Origin: Streptomyces alanosinicus
GTDB taxonomy: Bacteria; Actinomycetota; Actinomycetes; Streptomycetales; Streptomycetaceae
Assembly: GCF_014650595.1 (NCBI RefSeq)
Contig: NZ_BMVG01000050.1
Span: forward strand, 1-49,167
DNA: 49,167 nt
Direction of reading: 5' to 3'
Shown: positions 16,950 to 25,044 of the stretch, one piece after another
How the letters are laid out: every line of letters begins with the position of its first letter
How positions within the stretch are numbered: position 1 is the stretch's first letter
The notes under the pieces: generated by a model
Told to the model about the DNA's origin: nothing
The model's input: only the letters and a program-made list of their open reading frames with translations
The model's database searches: none
Made by a program: the position numbers and the translations under genes

Positions 16950-18179
16950 TCATTCCGATCTCTGGGAGATGGCCCAGAAAGCGCAGAAGAACGCGCCGAG
17001 CAATGCCACTGCCGCGCCCGCGAGGGGGATTGCGCGGAAGCCGGCCGTGGACAGCAGGGCGCTGCCCGCCGCCGATCCGAGCGCCGTTCCCAGGTACATG
17101 CAGCTGCTGTTCCACGCCAGCAGCGAACCGACGTGCTGTGGGAAGGAGGACACCAACTGGGCCTGGTAGGCGGGCAGGCACGGGTAGGCGCAGAGGGCGA
17201 GGAGGAACAGGGCGGCCATGAGAAGGGGCACCGGGGCGCGCACCACCAGGTCGAGCAGCAGCATCGTCACCCCGACCAGCGCGAGGCTGGCCGTGGCGAC
17301 CCGCCTCGCTCCGAACCGGTCCGCCAGCCTGCCTCCGCCGAAGCTGCCGACGACCGCGCCGACGCCGAAGACGATCAGCGCCAGGGCCACGAGGCCGGTC
17401 GAGAACTTGGCGTCCGCCCGCAGCCCGGTGCCGAGATAGGTGTAGAGCGCGTAGACGGCGAAGGCCCAGAGTCCGGTGACCGCGACGGCCCTGGCCCGGG
17501 TGAGGAGGCCGATGGGAACGGGGGCCGTGGCGGCGGAGGCGCCCGGCTTCGGCGTGTCGGGCCATACGGCCAGGTTGACCACGGCCAGGGCCGCGGCCGG
17601 CAGGGCGAGGATCACGAACACGGCGCGCCAGCCCCACACGGCGGCCAGGGCCGTGCCGCTCGGAGCGCCGGTGGTCAGGGAGATCAGGAAGCCCGCCACC
17701 GCGGTGGACATCCACACGCCCCGCCGGTGGGCGGGGGCCGCGGCGCCCACCAGTGCGTAGACCGAAGGGCTCACGGCGGCCGCGGTCAGTCCGGCCAGGA
17801 CCCGGGCCAGCAGGAGCACCGCGAAGGAGGGGGCCAGGCCGGTCAGGACATTGGCCACGGCGAAGCCGACGAGGCCCGCCGCGAGGACTTTGCGGCGCCC
17901 GATCCGGTCGGCGAGGGAGCCGAAGGCGGGTGCGCCCAGCACGTAGACGATCGAGAAGACCGTGACCGCGTTGCCGGCGGCGCCCGGTGAGACGTGGAAG
18001 TGCCGTGAGATGGCGGGCAGCAGGGGGGAGACCACGAACAGATCGGTTCCCACGACGAGCAGGGTGATGAAGCCGACGGCCAGGGAGCCGCCGCCCCGCC
18101 GCGTGGGGGCCGGAGTGGGTGATAACCGCTCGGTGGAGAGGGGGACATGGTCCGCACGGGAAGCTCGCATGGTTTGCAC
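16950..18179 (-). CDS. MFS drug exporter (DHA1-like)
   Basis: A 409-residue major facilitator protein with twelve hydrophobic segments. The loop between helices 2 and 3 carries GSLADRIGRRKVLAAGL, the MFS motif A, and helix 5 has VAGFLISLTTGAPSGTALA, similar to the antiporter motif of DHA1 exporters. A second motif-A-like sequence, GGRLADRFGARRV, marks the start of the C-terminal half. It is divergent from the MarR gene, with palindromes between them, and heads the operon with the YCII and oxidase genes. It probably exports the product of the cluster or a toxic intermediate. ATG 18179 or 18170 may be used. Confidence 0.9.
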   Translation of the reverse strand: MQTMRASRADHVPLSTERLSPTPAPTRRGGGSLAVGFITLLVVGTDLFVVSPLLPAISRHFHVSPGAAGNAVTVFSIVYVLGAPAFGSLADRIGRRKVLAAGLVGFAVANVLTGLAPSFAVLLLARVLAGLTAAAVSPSVYALVGAAAPAHRRGVWMSTAVAGFLISLTTGAPSGTALAAVWGWRAVFVILALPAAALAVVNLAVWPDTPKPGASAATAPVPIGLLTRARAVAVTGLWAFAVYALYTYLGTGLRADAKFSTGLVALALIVFGVGAVVGSFGGGRLADRFGARRVATASLALVGVTMLLLDLVVRAPVPLLMAALFLLALCAYPCLPAYQAQLVSSFPQHVGSLLAWNSSCMYLGTALGSAAGSALLSTAGFRAIPLAGAAVALLGAFFCAFWAISQRSE

Positions 18180-18192
18180 GCTAGCTTATATC

Positions 18193-18236
18193 TTTCCGAG
18201 AAGCAATTTCCTGGAAAGGTACTTTCCGGGAAGAGA
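18193..18236. promoter_or_regulatory. Repeated TTTCCNGGAAA-type operators between MFS and MarR genes
   Basis: Between the divergent exporter and MarR genes lie three copies of one palindrome: CTTTCCGAGAAGC near 18193, TTTCCTGGAAA near 18208, and CTTTCCGGGAAG near 18223. This is the usual arrangement for a MarR protein that represses itself and a neighbouring exporter until a phenolic ligand binds. Assignment to this MarR is by position. Confidence 0.6.
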
Positions 18237-18254
18237 GCTGATAGTCTGGGTGAC

Positions 18255-18749
18255 GTGGACCGTGAAGACGCCATCGACGTGCTGCTGCGGCAGTGGCAGC
18301 AATCGCCGTACGAGCTGCCGCTCGCTGCCATGGCCGTGGCGAAACGGATCACGCGGGTGGCGCGCAACCTGGAGCAGCGCTACGCCGAGGCACTCGCGGA
18401 GTTCGGCCTCGATCCCGGTGAGTTCGACGTGCTGGCGACGCTGCTGCGCAGCGGACCACCGCACGAGTTGGCCCCGGCCACGCTGAACCGGTCGCTGCTG
18501 ATCTCCTCCGGCGGCCTCACCAAACGCCTCACCCGGCTCGAAAAACGCGGATTCGTCTCACGCCGGCTCGACCCCGACGACCGTCGCTCGCTGCTGGCCG
18601 CGCTGACGGATCAGGGCCTGGCGGTGACCGCCAAGGCCGTGATCGTCCACGCACAGGCCGGCACGGGCCTGGTCGACCCCTTCTCGGAGGCCGACCAGGC
18701 CCAGCTGGTCTCTTTCCTCAGGAAGTTGCTGCTGCATCAGGAGAGCTGA
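18255..18749 (+). CDS. MarR-family regulator
   Basis: A 164-residue winged-helix regulator. The recognition region reads LNRSLLISSGGLTKRLTRLE, and the wing is KRGFVSRRLDPDDRRSLLAA, both classical MarR features. The N- and C-terminal helices should form the dimer interface and ligand pocket. GTG 18255 (VDREDAID) was chosen because the longer frame would run through the operator palindromes. It diverges from the exporter gene. Its 3' end overlaps the end of the convergent aldehyde dehydrogenase gene by 32 bases. MarR proteins commonly respond to aromatic acids, which fits the aromatic PKS of this cluster. Confidence 0.9.
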   Translation: MDREDAIDVLLRQWQQSPYELPLAAMAVAKRITRVARNLEQRYAEALAEFGLDPGEFDVLATLLRSGPPHELAPATLNRSLLISSGGLTKRLTRLEKRGFVSRRLDPDDRRSLLAALTDQGLAVTAKAVIVHAQAGTGLVDPFSEADQAQLVSFLRKLLLHQES

Positions 18750-20223
18750 GCCCACCGATGTGCCAGAACTTCAGCTCCAGGAACTCCTCGATGCCGTGGT
18801 GGGATCCCTCCCGGCCCAGACCGGACTCCTTCACTCCCCCGAAAGGCGCCGTCTCCACGGACAGGAAACCGGTGTTGAGGCCGACCATGCCCACCTCCAG
18901 CGCCTCCGTCACCCGCCAGGCCCTGGCCAGGTCGCGCGTGAAGACGTAGCCCGCGAGCCCCGAGCGGCTGTCGTTGGCCAGGTCCACGGCCTCCCGCTCG
19001 GTACGGAACGAGGCGACCGCTGCCACCGGGCCGAAGGTCTCCTCGCGCATGACACGCATCCCCGGGGTGACCCCGCGCAGCACGGTCGGCTCGAAGAACG
19101 TCCCGCCCTCCCGGTGCCTGCCGCCCCCGACCAGTACCTCCGCGCCCTGCGCCACCGCGTCGGCCACATGGGCCGCCGCCTTCGCCAGGCCGTCCTGGTC
19201 GATCAACGGCCCCACGTCCACGCCCTGTTGATCGCCCCTGCCGACCGTCAGCTTGCCGACCCTGTCGGCGAACCGCTCGGTGAACTCCGGGTACAGGTCG
19301 TCGTGGACCAGGAACCGGTTGGTGCACACACAGGTCTGCCCGCTGTGCCGGAACTTCGAGAGCACCGCCGCGTCCACCGCGGCGTCCAGATCCGCATCCG
19401 GAAAGACCAGGAAAGGAGCGTTGCCGCCCAGTTCCAGGGACAGCTTCTTCACCGTGGGCGCGCACTGGGCCGCGAGGAGTCTGCCCACCTCGGTGGAGCC
19501 GGTGAAGGACAGCAGCCGTACGGCAGGGCTGTCGCACAGGGTCCGGCCGATGGACGGCGCATCCCCCGTGATGACGTTGAGGACACCGGGCGGCACCCCG
19601 GCCCGTCGGCCGAGGGCCGCGATGGCCAGGGCCGACAACGGAGTCTGCTCGGCGGGCTTCATGACCACGGTGCAACCGGCGGCCAGTGCGGGTGCGGCCT
19701 TTCGGGTGACCATGGCTGCCGGGAGGTTCCACGGCGTGATGCACCCGACGACGCCGATCGGCTGCCGCAGCACCACGATCCTGCTCTCCTGGGCCGGAGC
19801 CGGGATCACCTCCCCCCGTACCCGCTCCCCCTCGGCGGCGTAGAACGTGAGGAACGAGGCGGCGTACGCGATCTCACCGCGCGCCTCTGCCAGTGGTTTG
19901 CCCTGCTCCCGGGTGAGCAGCCGGGCCAACTGCTCGCGGTGCTCCAGCAGTTGCGCGGCCCAGCGCGAGAGGATCGCGGCGCGGTCCTTCGCCGTGCGGG
20001 TGCGCCACGGGCCGAACGCGGCCTCAGCCGCGCGGATGGCCGTTTCGGTCTCCGCGGTGGACATGAGGGGCACCGACGCGATCACCTCGCCGGTCGCCGG
20101 GTCGGTGACCGCGAAGGTGCGGCCGTCGTCGGCGCCGCGCCACTCGCCGTCCACCAGGCAGGTGTCGTAAAGCAGCGACTCCTCGTACTCGGGAGTGCTC
20201 ATGTCGGACGTAGGCGTGCTCAT
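18718..20223 (-). CDS. Aldehyde dehydrogenase (GabD-like)
   Basis: A 501-residue NAD(P)-dependent aldehyde dehydrogenase, nearest in pattern to succinate-semialdehyde dehydrogenases. Visible catalytic features: PWNLPAAMVTRKAAPALAAG (Asn166 in the oxyanion hole), KPAEQTPLSALA for cofactor binding, FTGSTEVGR, general base Glu264 in LELGGNAP and nucleophile Cys298 in SGQTCVC, then EETFGPVAAV. The ATG at 20223 follows a strong AAGGAAGGAGCCC. It is the last gene of the main biosynthetic operon, 21 bases after the HAD gene. Oxidation of a benzaldehyde made by the flavin oxidase is plausible but inferred. Confidence 0.88.
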   Translation of the reverse strand: MSTPTSDMSTPEYEESLLYDTCLVDGEWRGADDGRTFAVTDPATGEVIASVPLMSTAETETAIRAAEAAFGPWRTRTAKDRAAILSRWAAQLLEHREQLARLLTREQGKPLAEARGEIAYAASFLTFYAAEGERVRGEVIPAPAQESRIVVLRQPIGVVGCITPWNLPAAMVTRKAAPALAAGCTVVMKPAEQTPLSALAIAALGRRAGVPPGVLNVITGDAPSIGRTLCDSPAVRLLSFTGSTEVGRLLAAQCAPTVKKLSLELGGNAPFLVFPDADLDAAVDAAVLSKFRHSGQTCVCTNRFLVHDDLYPEFTERFADRVGKLTVGRGDQQGVDVGPLIDQDGLAKAAAHVADAVAQGAEVLVGGGRHREGGTFFEPTVLRGVTPGMRVMREETFGPVAAVASFRTEREAVDLANDSRSGLAGYVFTRDLARAWRVTEALEVGMVGLNTGFLSVETAPFGGVKESGLGREGSHHGIEEFLELKFWHIGGLSSPDAAATS

Positions 20224-20244
20224 GGGCTCCTTCCTTGCACCGGA

Positions 20245-20940
20245 TCAAGGGCGGATCAGCTGACAGCCGTGCGTGCCGGCGAGTTCGGCGATCTCGGGCT
20301 GTGCGGAGACGAACACGGGATGGCCGACCTCGGCGAGCATCGGCAGGTCGGAGCGGTCGTCGCCGAACGCCCAGCACACGGCGGGCGACGCACCCGAGTC
20401 CCGCAGGAAGGAACGGACCGCCTCCGCCTTGCCGAGCCCGATGGTCTGCGGTGGCACGATCTCGCCGGTGTAGCGGCCGCCCTCCGTGACGAGCCGGGTC
20501 GCCAGCATCCTGGTGACACCCAGTTCTTCGGCGATCGGCCGGAGGATGTCCACCATCGAGCCGGACACGAAGACCACCTCGTCCCCCGCCTCCTGGCGTT
20601 CCCGCAGCGCGCGCAGCGCGCCCGGCAGGTACAGCCCGTCCCCCTGGTGACGCACCTCCGTGTACCAGCGCCGGGCGAGATCGGCCACCTGCTCGGGGCG
20701 CCTGCCGCGGAACGTCTGGTAGTACGTCCGGTTGATGAACTCCCTGGGGCGGCCCTGCGCGAGCTGACGCCGGCGCGTCGCCTCGTACCTCTCCGCACGC
20801 CACCGTCCCAGGACGGAAGGCAGGAGGCCGGTGTGCGTGTAGTAGTACTCCTGGTAGCTGAACATCGTCTTCAGCCGTACGACCGTGTCGTCGACGTCGA
20901 AGAAGGCGTAGGCGCCCGTACCGGCCTGGGCGTTCCTCAC
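20245..20940 (-). CDS. HAD-IB family phosphatase
   Basis: A 231-residue haloacid dehalogenase-type hydrolase. Motif I is FFDVDDTVV with the nucleophile Asp15 and acid Asp17; motif II is VVFVSGSM; the lysine motif lies in GLGKAEAV; motif IV is AFGDDRSDLPML. The helical cap between motifs I and II is that of the SerB/HAD-IB group. It removes phosphate from a small molecule. GTG 20940 overlaps the methyltransferase stop (GTGA), so it is translationally coupled. Beside an AfsA-like protein, it could remove the phosphate left by dihydroxyacetone phosphate; that is inference. Confidence 0.85.
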   Translation of the reverse strand: MRNAQAGTGAYAFFDVDDTVVRLKTMFSYQEYYYTHTGLLPSVLGRWRAERYEATRRRQLAQGRPREFINRTYYQTFRGRRPEQVADLARRWYTEVRHQGDGLYLPGALRALRERQEAGDEVVFVSGSMVDILRPIAEELGVTRMLATRLVTEGGRYTGEIVPPQTIGLGKAEAVRSFLRDSGASPAVCWAFGDDRSDLPMLAEVGHPVFVSAQPEIAELAGTHGCQLIRP

Positions 20941-21752
20941 GGCTTGGCCGCCCCGACGACGAAGCCGGTGAACGAGGCGAAGAACGTCCCCTCCTCCTCG
21001 GCCCGCAGGAGCGGCAGCCACCACTGCTCCAGCTCTTCGGACGTGAGGCCGAGCTGACCGCTCTCCTGGGCGTTCGCGAGCCGGCCGGCGGCGAGCGTGC
21101 GGAAGAAGCCGAACGGCATGACGACGGTGAGCGGCGAAATCGTCACGTCCTGAAGGCCCCTGGCCCGCATCCGCCGCAGCAGCTGGCGGCCGCTCCACTT
21201 GTTGCGATGGCCGTCGGAGAAGCAGCGCATGGCCCGGCGGGTGGCCTCGGTGTCCGGGTGATCGACGATGGTGGTGTCGAAGTCGTAGTCGAACACGGCG
21301 ATCCTGCCGCCGGGCCGGACCACCCTGACCAGTTCGTCGAGGCCCTTCTCGATGTCCTCGCAGTGCATCAGGACGAGCTTGGCGCGGGCGGCGTCGAAGG
21401 TGTCGTCGGGGAAGTCCAGACCGCTCAGGTCCGCGACCCGGAACTCGACCGGCAGCGTCGACCCCGCGCTGCGCCGCCGAGCCTCCTCCAGCATGGTGGT
21501 GCTCAGGTCCGTCGCCACGACCTTGCCGCCTTCACCGACCAGGGCGGCCACCTCCCTGGCGTCGTCCCCGGTGCCGCAACCGACCTCCAGGACGGTCTTG
21601 CCGTCCAGGTCGCCCATGGCGGCCGCCAGTTCGTCCTTCATCACGCGGTACTCGGGAAGCGCGTTGGCGATGTCCATGAAGCCGATGAACCAGCCGCTGT
21701 CCGGGGCCGTGTCCACGGTGGTGAAGTTCCCTATGTTTCCGGTGGCGCTCAC
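20937..21752 (-). CDS. SAM-dependent methyltransferase
   Basis: A 271-residue class I methyltransferase. The SAM-binding motif I is TVLEVGCGTGDDARE (about residues 53-67), followed by VVATDLSTTMLEEAR with the acidic residue that binds the ribose, then VADLSGLDFPDDTFD and LVRVVRPGGRIAVFDYDF. The C-terminal 100 residues probably cover the substrate. It belongs to the UbiE-like group, which includes C- and O-methyltransferases, so the atom methylated cannot be read from sequence. GTG 21752 has AGGAG about 11 bases upstream. The adenosine kinase of the same cluster would remove the adenosine formed after methyl transfer. Confidence 0.87.
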   Translation of the reverse strand: MSATGNIGNFTTVDTAPDSGWFIGFMDIANALPEYRVMKDELAAAMGDLDGKTVLEVGCGTGDDAREVAALVGEGGKVVATDLSTTMLEEARRRSAGSTLPVEFRVADLSGLDFPDDTFDAARAKLVLMHCEDIEKGLDELVRVVRPGGRIAVFDYDFDTTIVDHPDTEATRRAMRCFSDGHRNKWSGRQLLRRMRARGLQDVTISPLTVVMPFGFFRTLAAGRLANAQESGQLGLTSEELEQWWLPLLRAEEEGTFFASFTGFVVGAAKP

Positions 21753-21811
21753 GATTGACTGACTCCTGCTTCGGTTGGTGGTTATGTGTGGTGTTACACG
21801 GGTGGCGCTGC

Positions 21812-22498
21812 TCACCCGCGGAGGCAGTCGGCCACGGCCTGCCGCGCGACCAAGGCCTCCTGCTTGTCCGCGAGTTTCTCGGCCACGACGCGGAAGCGGA
21901 CCTCGATCTCGGCCGCGACGGCGTCCGACTGGCGCACGCGGACCATGGAGTGGAAGCGATGCTGCACGGTGCCCGGCTCGTGCTCCAGCACCTCGTAGCC
22001 GAGCGTGGCGGGCAGCGGGAAGACGAAGGCGTGGAACGACGCGTGGAAGTCGTCGATCACGAACCTGGCCGGGTCGAGGCCGGTGGGGAAGAACCTCTCC
22101 GTCACCGCGGTCCAGGTCTGCCGGGCCGCCTCGGTCAGTGCGACGGCCGGAATATGCCGGCCCGTCAGATGGTCCTCCAGGGTCTCGCACCGTTCGTCGA
22201 GAACGAGCGGAACCTCATAGCAGTCGTCGGCCCTCGTCGGTTCGCCGACCATCACATTCTTCATCCGCCGCTTGTGGGTCAGCTCCAGCGGGGCGGGCCT
22301 CTGCGCCGACCAGTGCTTGTCCAGCTCCGCCAGCAGTTCCGCGGACAGTCCCTGACCGGCCATCAGGTCGAGGCCGTCGGTGTCCCCCGCCTCCAGACGT
22401 GCCCCCACTGCCGACGCCGCGATGGTGCCCGGGGTGCGCAGGAACTCCTCGAAGCGGTCACCAACGACGATCAAGGTCTCCCTCGACGGCTTGGACAT
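21812..22498 (-). CDS. AfsA-like hotdog domain protein
   Basis: A 228-residue protein with one A-factor biosynthesis hotdog domain. The matching parts are LELTHKRRMKNVMVGEPTRA (residues 71-90), and ALTEAARQTWTAVTE with the conserved Glu123 and Arg126-Gln127, followed by FVIDDFHASFHAFVFP. AfsA, which has two such domains in about 300 residues, joins a beta-ketoacyl-ACP to dihydroxyacetone phosphate in gamma-butyrolactone synthesis. This one has a single recognisable domain, so it may form a dimer, or it may be a related dehydratase or thioesterase. ATG 22498 has GGGAGGAAGAG directly upstream. It follows the ACP gene by 16 bases, suggesting the ACP is its partner. Confidence 0.75.
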   Translation of the reverse strand: MSKPSRETLIVVGDRFEEFLRTPGTIAASAVGARLEAGDTDGLDLMAGQGLSAELLAELDKHWSAQRPAPLELTHKRRMKNVMVGEPTRADDCYEVPLVLDERCETLEDHLTGRHIPAVALTEAARQTWTAVTERFFPTGLDPARFVIDDFHASFHAFVFPLPATLGYEVLEHEPGTVQHRFHSMVRVRQSDAVAAEIEVRFRVVAEKLADKQEALVARQAVADCLRG

Positions 22499-22514
22499 CT
22501 CTTCCTCCCGTCCG

Positions 22515-22784
22515 TCAGGCGCCGCAGGCGGCCAGGGCGCGTTCGTACACGCCCACCAGGTCGTCGAGGTGCCTGGCGTCGGAGAGCACCACATCCTCGG
22601 AGAAGGGGTCGACCCCGGTGGCCGCCTCCAGTTCGATGACCAGCCGGGCCAGCGTCAGCGAGCTGAGGCCCAGGGCGCTCAGCTCCTGGTCTCCGGACAG
22701 CTCCGGGACCTCGGGGCTGTCCTCGCGCAGCAGGGCGGCGACGACTTCGTACACGATGGTGCGGACTTCGGTGGTCTTCAGCAT
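22515..22784 (-). CDS. Free-standing acyl carrier protein
   Basis: An 89-residue carrier protein of four-helix type. The phosphopantetheine site is Ser42 in ELSALGLSSLTLARLVIELE; the residue before it is Ser rather than the usual Asp. ATG 22784 overlaps the SDR stop (22778). It sits between the ligase-SDR pair and the AfsA-like gene, so it probably carries an acyl or aryl group loaded by the ligase to later enzymes. The PKS has its own ACP domain, which argues for a separate step on this carrier. Confidence 0.88.
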   Translation of the reverse strand: MLKTTEVRTIVYEVVAALLREDSPEVPELSGDQELSALGLSSLTLARLVIELEAATGVDPFSEDVVLSDARHLDDLVGVYERALAACGA

Positions 22785-23527
22785 GTGATTCCTCCGTCGA
22801 CGACGATGGACTGTCCGGTGATGAACCGGGCAGCGGGAGAGGCGAGGAAGAGGACGGCGTCGGCGACCTCCTGTGCGGTGCCAAGGCGCCCCAACGGGGT
22901 GCGGCCCTCGATGCGTTTGCGCTGCTGTTCGGGCACGTGTGATGTCATGTCGCTGTCGAAGAAGCCCGGCACCACGGAGTTGACCCGGATGTCGAACGCG
23001 CCCAGCTCCCGGGCCAGGCTTCGCATGAAGCCGTCGACGCCGGCCTTCGCCGCGGCGTAGACCGACACGCCACGGAAGCCTCTGATTGCGTTGATCGACG
23101 ACACGTTGACGATGGCTCCGCCGCCGTTCTTGACCATGGGCTTCGCGCAGCACTGGGCGAGGACGACGGAGGCGGTCAGGTTCACCGCGATCAGCTCCGT
23201 GACCTTGGTCAGCGGGGTGGTGAGAAGGAGGCCCTCGTGGAGCCGGCCCGCGTTGTTCACCAGGAGGTCCAGGCGTCCGAACCGGCGCTGCACCTCGGCG
23301 ACGAACGCCCGCAGCGAGCCCGGGTCCGTCAGGTCGGCGCGTCCCCAGAAGAATCTGCTCTCGTCGTACCCGCCGCCGGCGTCCACGCCGAGGCCGACGG
23401 CGGGTTCGCGGCTGAACGTGGCCACCCGCCACCCGTCGGCGAGCAGGCGTTCGACCAGCAGTCGGCCGAGTCCTCTGCTCCCCCCGCTGACCAGAGCGAC
23501 CCGAGGCTCCTCGTCGGCCCCGCTCAC
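22778..23527 (-). CDS. SDR oxidoreductase (FabG-like)
   Basis: A 249-residue short-chain dehydrogenase. The Rossmann motif is VSGGSRGLG (residues 13-21), followed by NNAG at 91-94, the catalytic Ser143/144 in VNVSSIN, Tyr157 and Lys161 in VYAAAKAG, and the C-terminal ITGQSIVVDGGI. FabG-like enzymes reduce beta-keto groups on carrier proteins with NADPH. GTG 23527 overlaps the ligase stop (GTGA) and its own stop overlaps the ACP start, so ligase, SDR and ACP are tightly coupled. It may reduce an ACP-bound ketone or, by analogy with the reductase step of gamma-butyrolactone synthesis, a butenolide double bond. Confidence 0.88.
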   Translation of the reverse strand: MSGADEEPRVALVSGGSRGLGRLLVERLLADGWRVATFSREPAVGLGVDAGGGYDESRFFWGRADLTDPGSLRAFVAEVQRRFGRLDLLVNNAGRLHEGLLLTTPLTKVTELIAVNLTASVVLAQCCAKPMVKNGGGAIVNVSSINAIRGFRGVSVYAAAKAGVDGFMRSLARELGAFDIRVNSVVPGFFDSDMTSHVPEQQRKRIEGRTPLGRLGTAQEVADAVLFLASPAARFITGQSIVVDGGITC

Positions 23528-24873
23528 CGGGAAGCCCTGATCTTCTTGAAGCGTTCGGAGTACTGCCGCGCGGTCGAGACCTCCACGGAGAGCGGCACCT
23601 TGTACGGCTCCAGACGGCTGCGGCAGTATTCCCGTACGCGAGCGGAGACCTGTTGGTGGTCCTCCTCCTCGACCAGCCGGACGGTGGCCTTCACGACCGT
23701 GCCCGTCACCGGACTCGGCAGACCGCACACCGTGACCTCGGCGATGTTGTCCATCTCCAGCAGGACGTTCTCCACCTCGCCCGGGTACACCTTCTCCCCG
23801 CCGACGTTGATCAGCTCCGATTTCCGGCTGAGGATGCGCACGTAGTCACCGTCGAGCTGGACGACGTCCTGGGTGTTGAAAAAGCCGTCGTCGTCGAAGT
23901 CGGCCGGCGCGTTGAGATAGCCGAGCATGGCCATGTCGGAGCGTATCCACAGCACACCGTCGATGACCTTGTAGTCGAAACCGGCCTTTCCCAGTTCCAG
24001 CCACAGCGAATCGTCACTGCGCGACCGAGTGGGCATGATGCCGAGTTCGGAGAGTCCGTAGGTCTGCTTGAGACGGACATCCGGCAGGGCATCGTGCAGC
24101 CGTCGCAATGTGTGCGCCGGCATGGGCTCCGTGCCATAGGTGATGAGTTCCAGTGATCGCGTCGAATATCTCTCGTATGCACGGGAGATGAGTACGAGGT
24201 TGAGGAATGTCGGGGTCGTCGGCAGAATGTTCACCGAATCCCGCTCGATGGCGGAGAACACCGCTTCCGGGGTCCGCTCGGGAATGGTGATGAGCGTGCC
24301 GCCCTGACTCAGAGTGTGCAGGAACGTGTTGATCCCACCGATGTGATCGAGCGTGAGGAAGCACAACGTGCGCTTCGGCTTCGCCCGCCGCGGGGCGCCG
24401 TACCGGCCGAGCACCTTGGAGAGGTCGAGCACGGACGCCTTGCTGCGCCCCGAGGTTCCGGAGCTGAAGAGGACGAGACCACCGGTCGCCGCCCGCCTGA
24501 GGCGTCCGTACAGCGGGTGGGATTCCGTGACCCCGGTCGGAGCGATCGTCGGGCTGCCGTCGGCATCAAGGCTGACGACCTTCTCGACCTGCGCCAGGTC
24601 GAGGAACTCGGCCCGCTTCGCGGCCGGCAGCGGAGCGAGCGGGACGACGATCGCCCGGCGTGCCATCAGCGCGAGGAGAGCCCCGCAGGAAGCGGGGGTA
24701 TAGGCCGCTTCCAAGCAGACCACTTGCCCGGGGCGCACGTCGCACCGATCGAATTCCCGCGCCCAGGAAGCAACCATGTCGCACAGGTCCGCATAAGAGC
24801 TGGCGGACCCGTTGAAGATCATCGCTTCGCTGGTTCCGAAACTGCCCAGCATATCGAGGAACGGATGATTCAT
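23524..24873 (-). CDS. AMP-forming acyl/aryl-acid ligase
   Basis: A 449-residue adenylating enzyme of the ANL family. The ATP-binding P-loop is VLFSSGTSGRSKASV, followed by TYGLSELGIMPTR (A5 region), a C-terminal domain hinge at RKSELINVGGEKVYPGEVEN, and the catalytic region near RFKKIRASR at the end. It activates a carboxylic acid as an acyl-AMP and transfers it to CoA or, given the ACP two genes downstream, to that carrier. ATG 24873 has GGGAAG upstream; an alternative ATG at 24909 has a weaker site and would run into the operator. It is the first gene of the main biosynthetic operon. Specificity is not readable. Confidence 0.88.
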   Translation of the reverse strand: MNHPFLDMLGSFGTSEAMIFNGSASSYADLCDMVASWAREFDRCDVRPGQVVCLEAAYTPASCGALLALMARRAIVVPLAPLPAAKRAEFLDLAQVEKVVSLDADGSPTIAPTGVTESHPLYGRLRRAATGGLVLFSSGTSGRSKASVLDLSKVLGRYGAPRRAKPKRTLCFLTLDHIGGINTFLHTLSQGGTLITIPERTPEAVFSAIERDSVNILPTTPTFLNLVLISRAYERYSTRSLELITYGTEPMPAHTLRRLHDALPDVRLKQTYGLSELGIMPTRSRSDDSLWLELGKAGFDYKVIDGVLWIRSDMAMLGYLNAPADFDDDGFFNTQDVVQLDGDYVRILSRKSELINVGGEKVYPGEVENVLLEMDNIAEVTVCGLPSPVTGTVVKATVRLVEEEDHQQVSARVREYCRSRLEPYKVPLSVEVSTARQYSERFKKIRASR

Positions 24874-24912
24874 CTGACTTCCCGTCGGTTGCGATTTCCC
24901 GTCGGTCATCCA

Positions 24913-24940
24913 CAGTTGAATCTTCTCAACTGTCAGTTGA
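24913..24940. promoter_or_regulatory. Operator cluster before the biosynthetic operon
   Basis: A perfect palindrome TCAACTG-T-CAGTTGA at 24926-24940, with a further CAGTTGA half-site at 24913-24919 spaced to form a second inverted repeat. It lies 40-70 bases before the ligase start. Its half-site matches one in front of the LuxR-type gene at 11478. Likely binding site for a cluster regulator. Confidence 0.55.
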
Positions 24941-25032
24941 GCTGAATTCTGCGTGAGTGTACTACGCAACACGGTGCGCCTGTCAACGCTGTTCAGCCTG
25001 CCGATTAATCAGCCGAAGAAACACGGGAATTG

Positions 25033-25044
25033 AGGGTTAACCCT
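25033..25044. promoter_or_regulatory. Palindrome AGGGTTAACCCT in the divergent promoter region
   Basis: A perfect 12-base palindrome about 190 bases before the adenosine kinase start, within the 361-base region that separates the two divergent halves of the cluster (24874-25234). The rest of this region is a GC-rich leader that can fold but does not fit a riboswitch I know. Confidence 0.4.
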
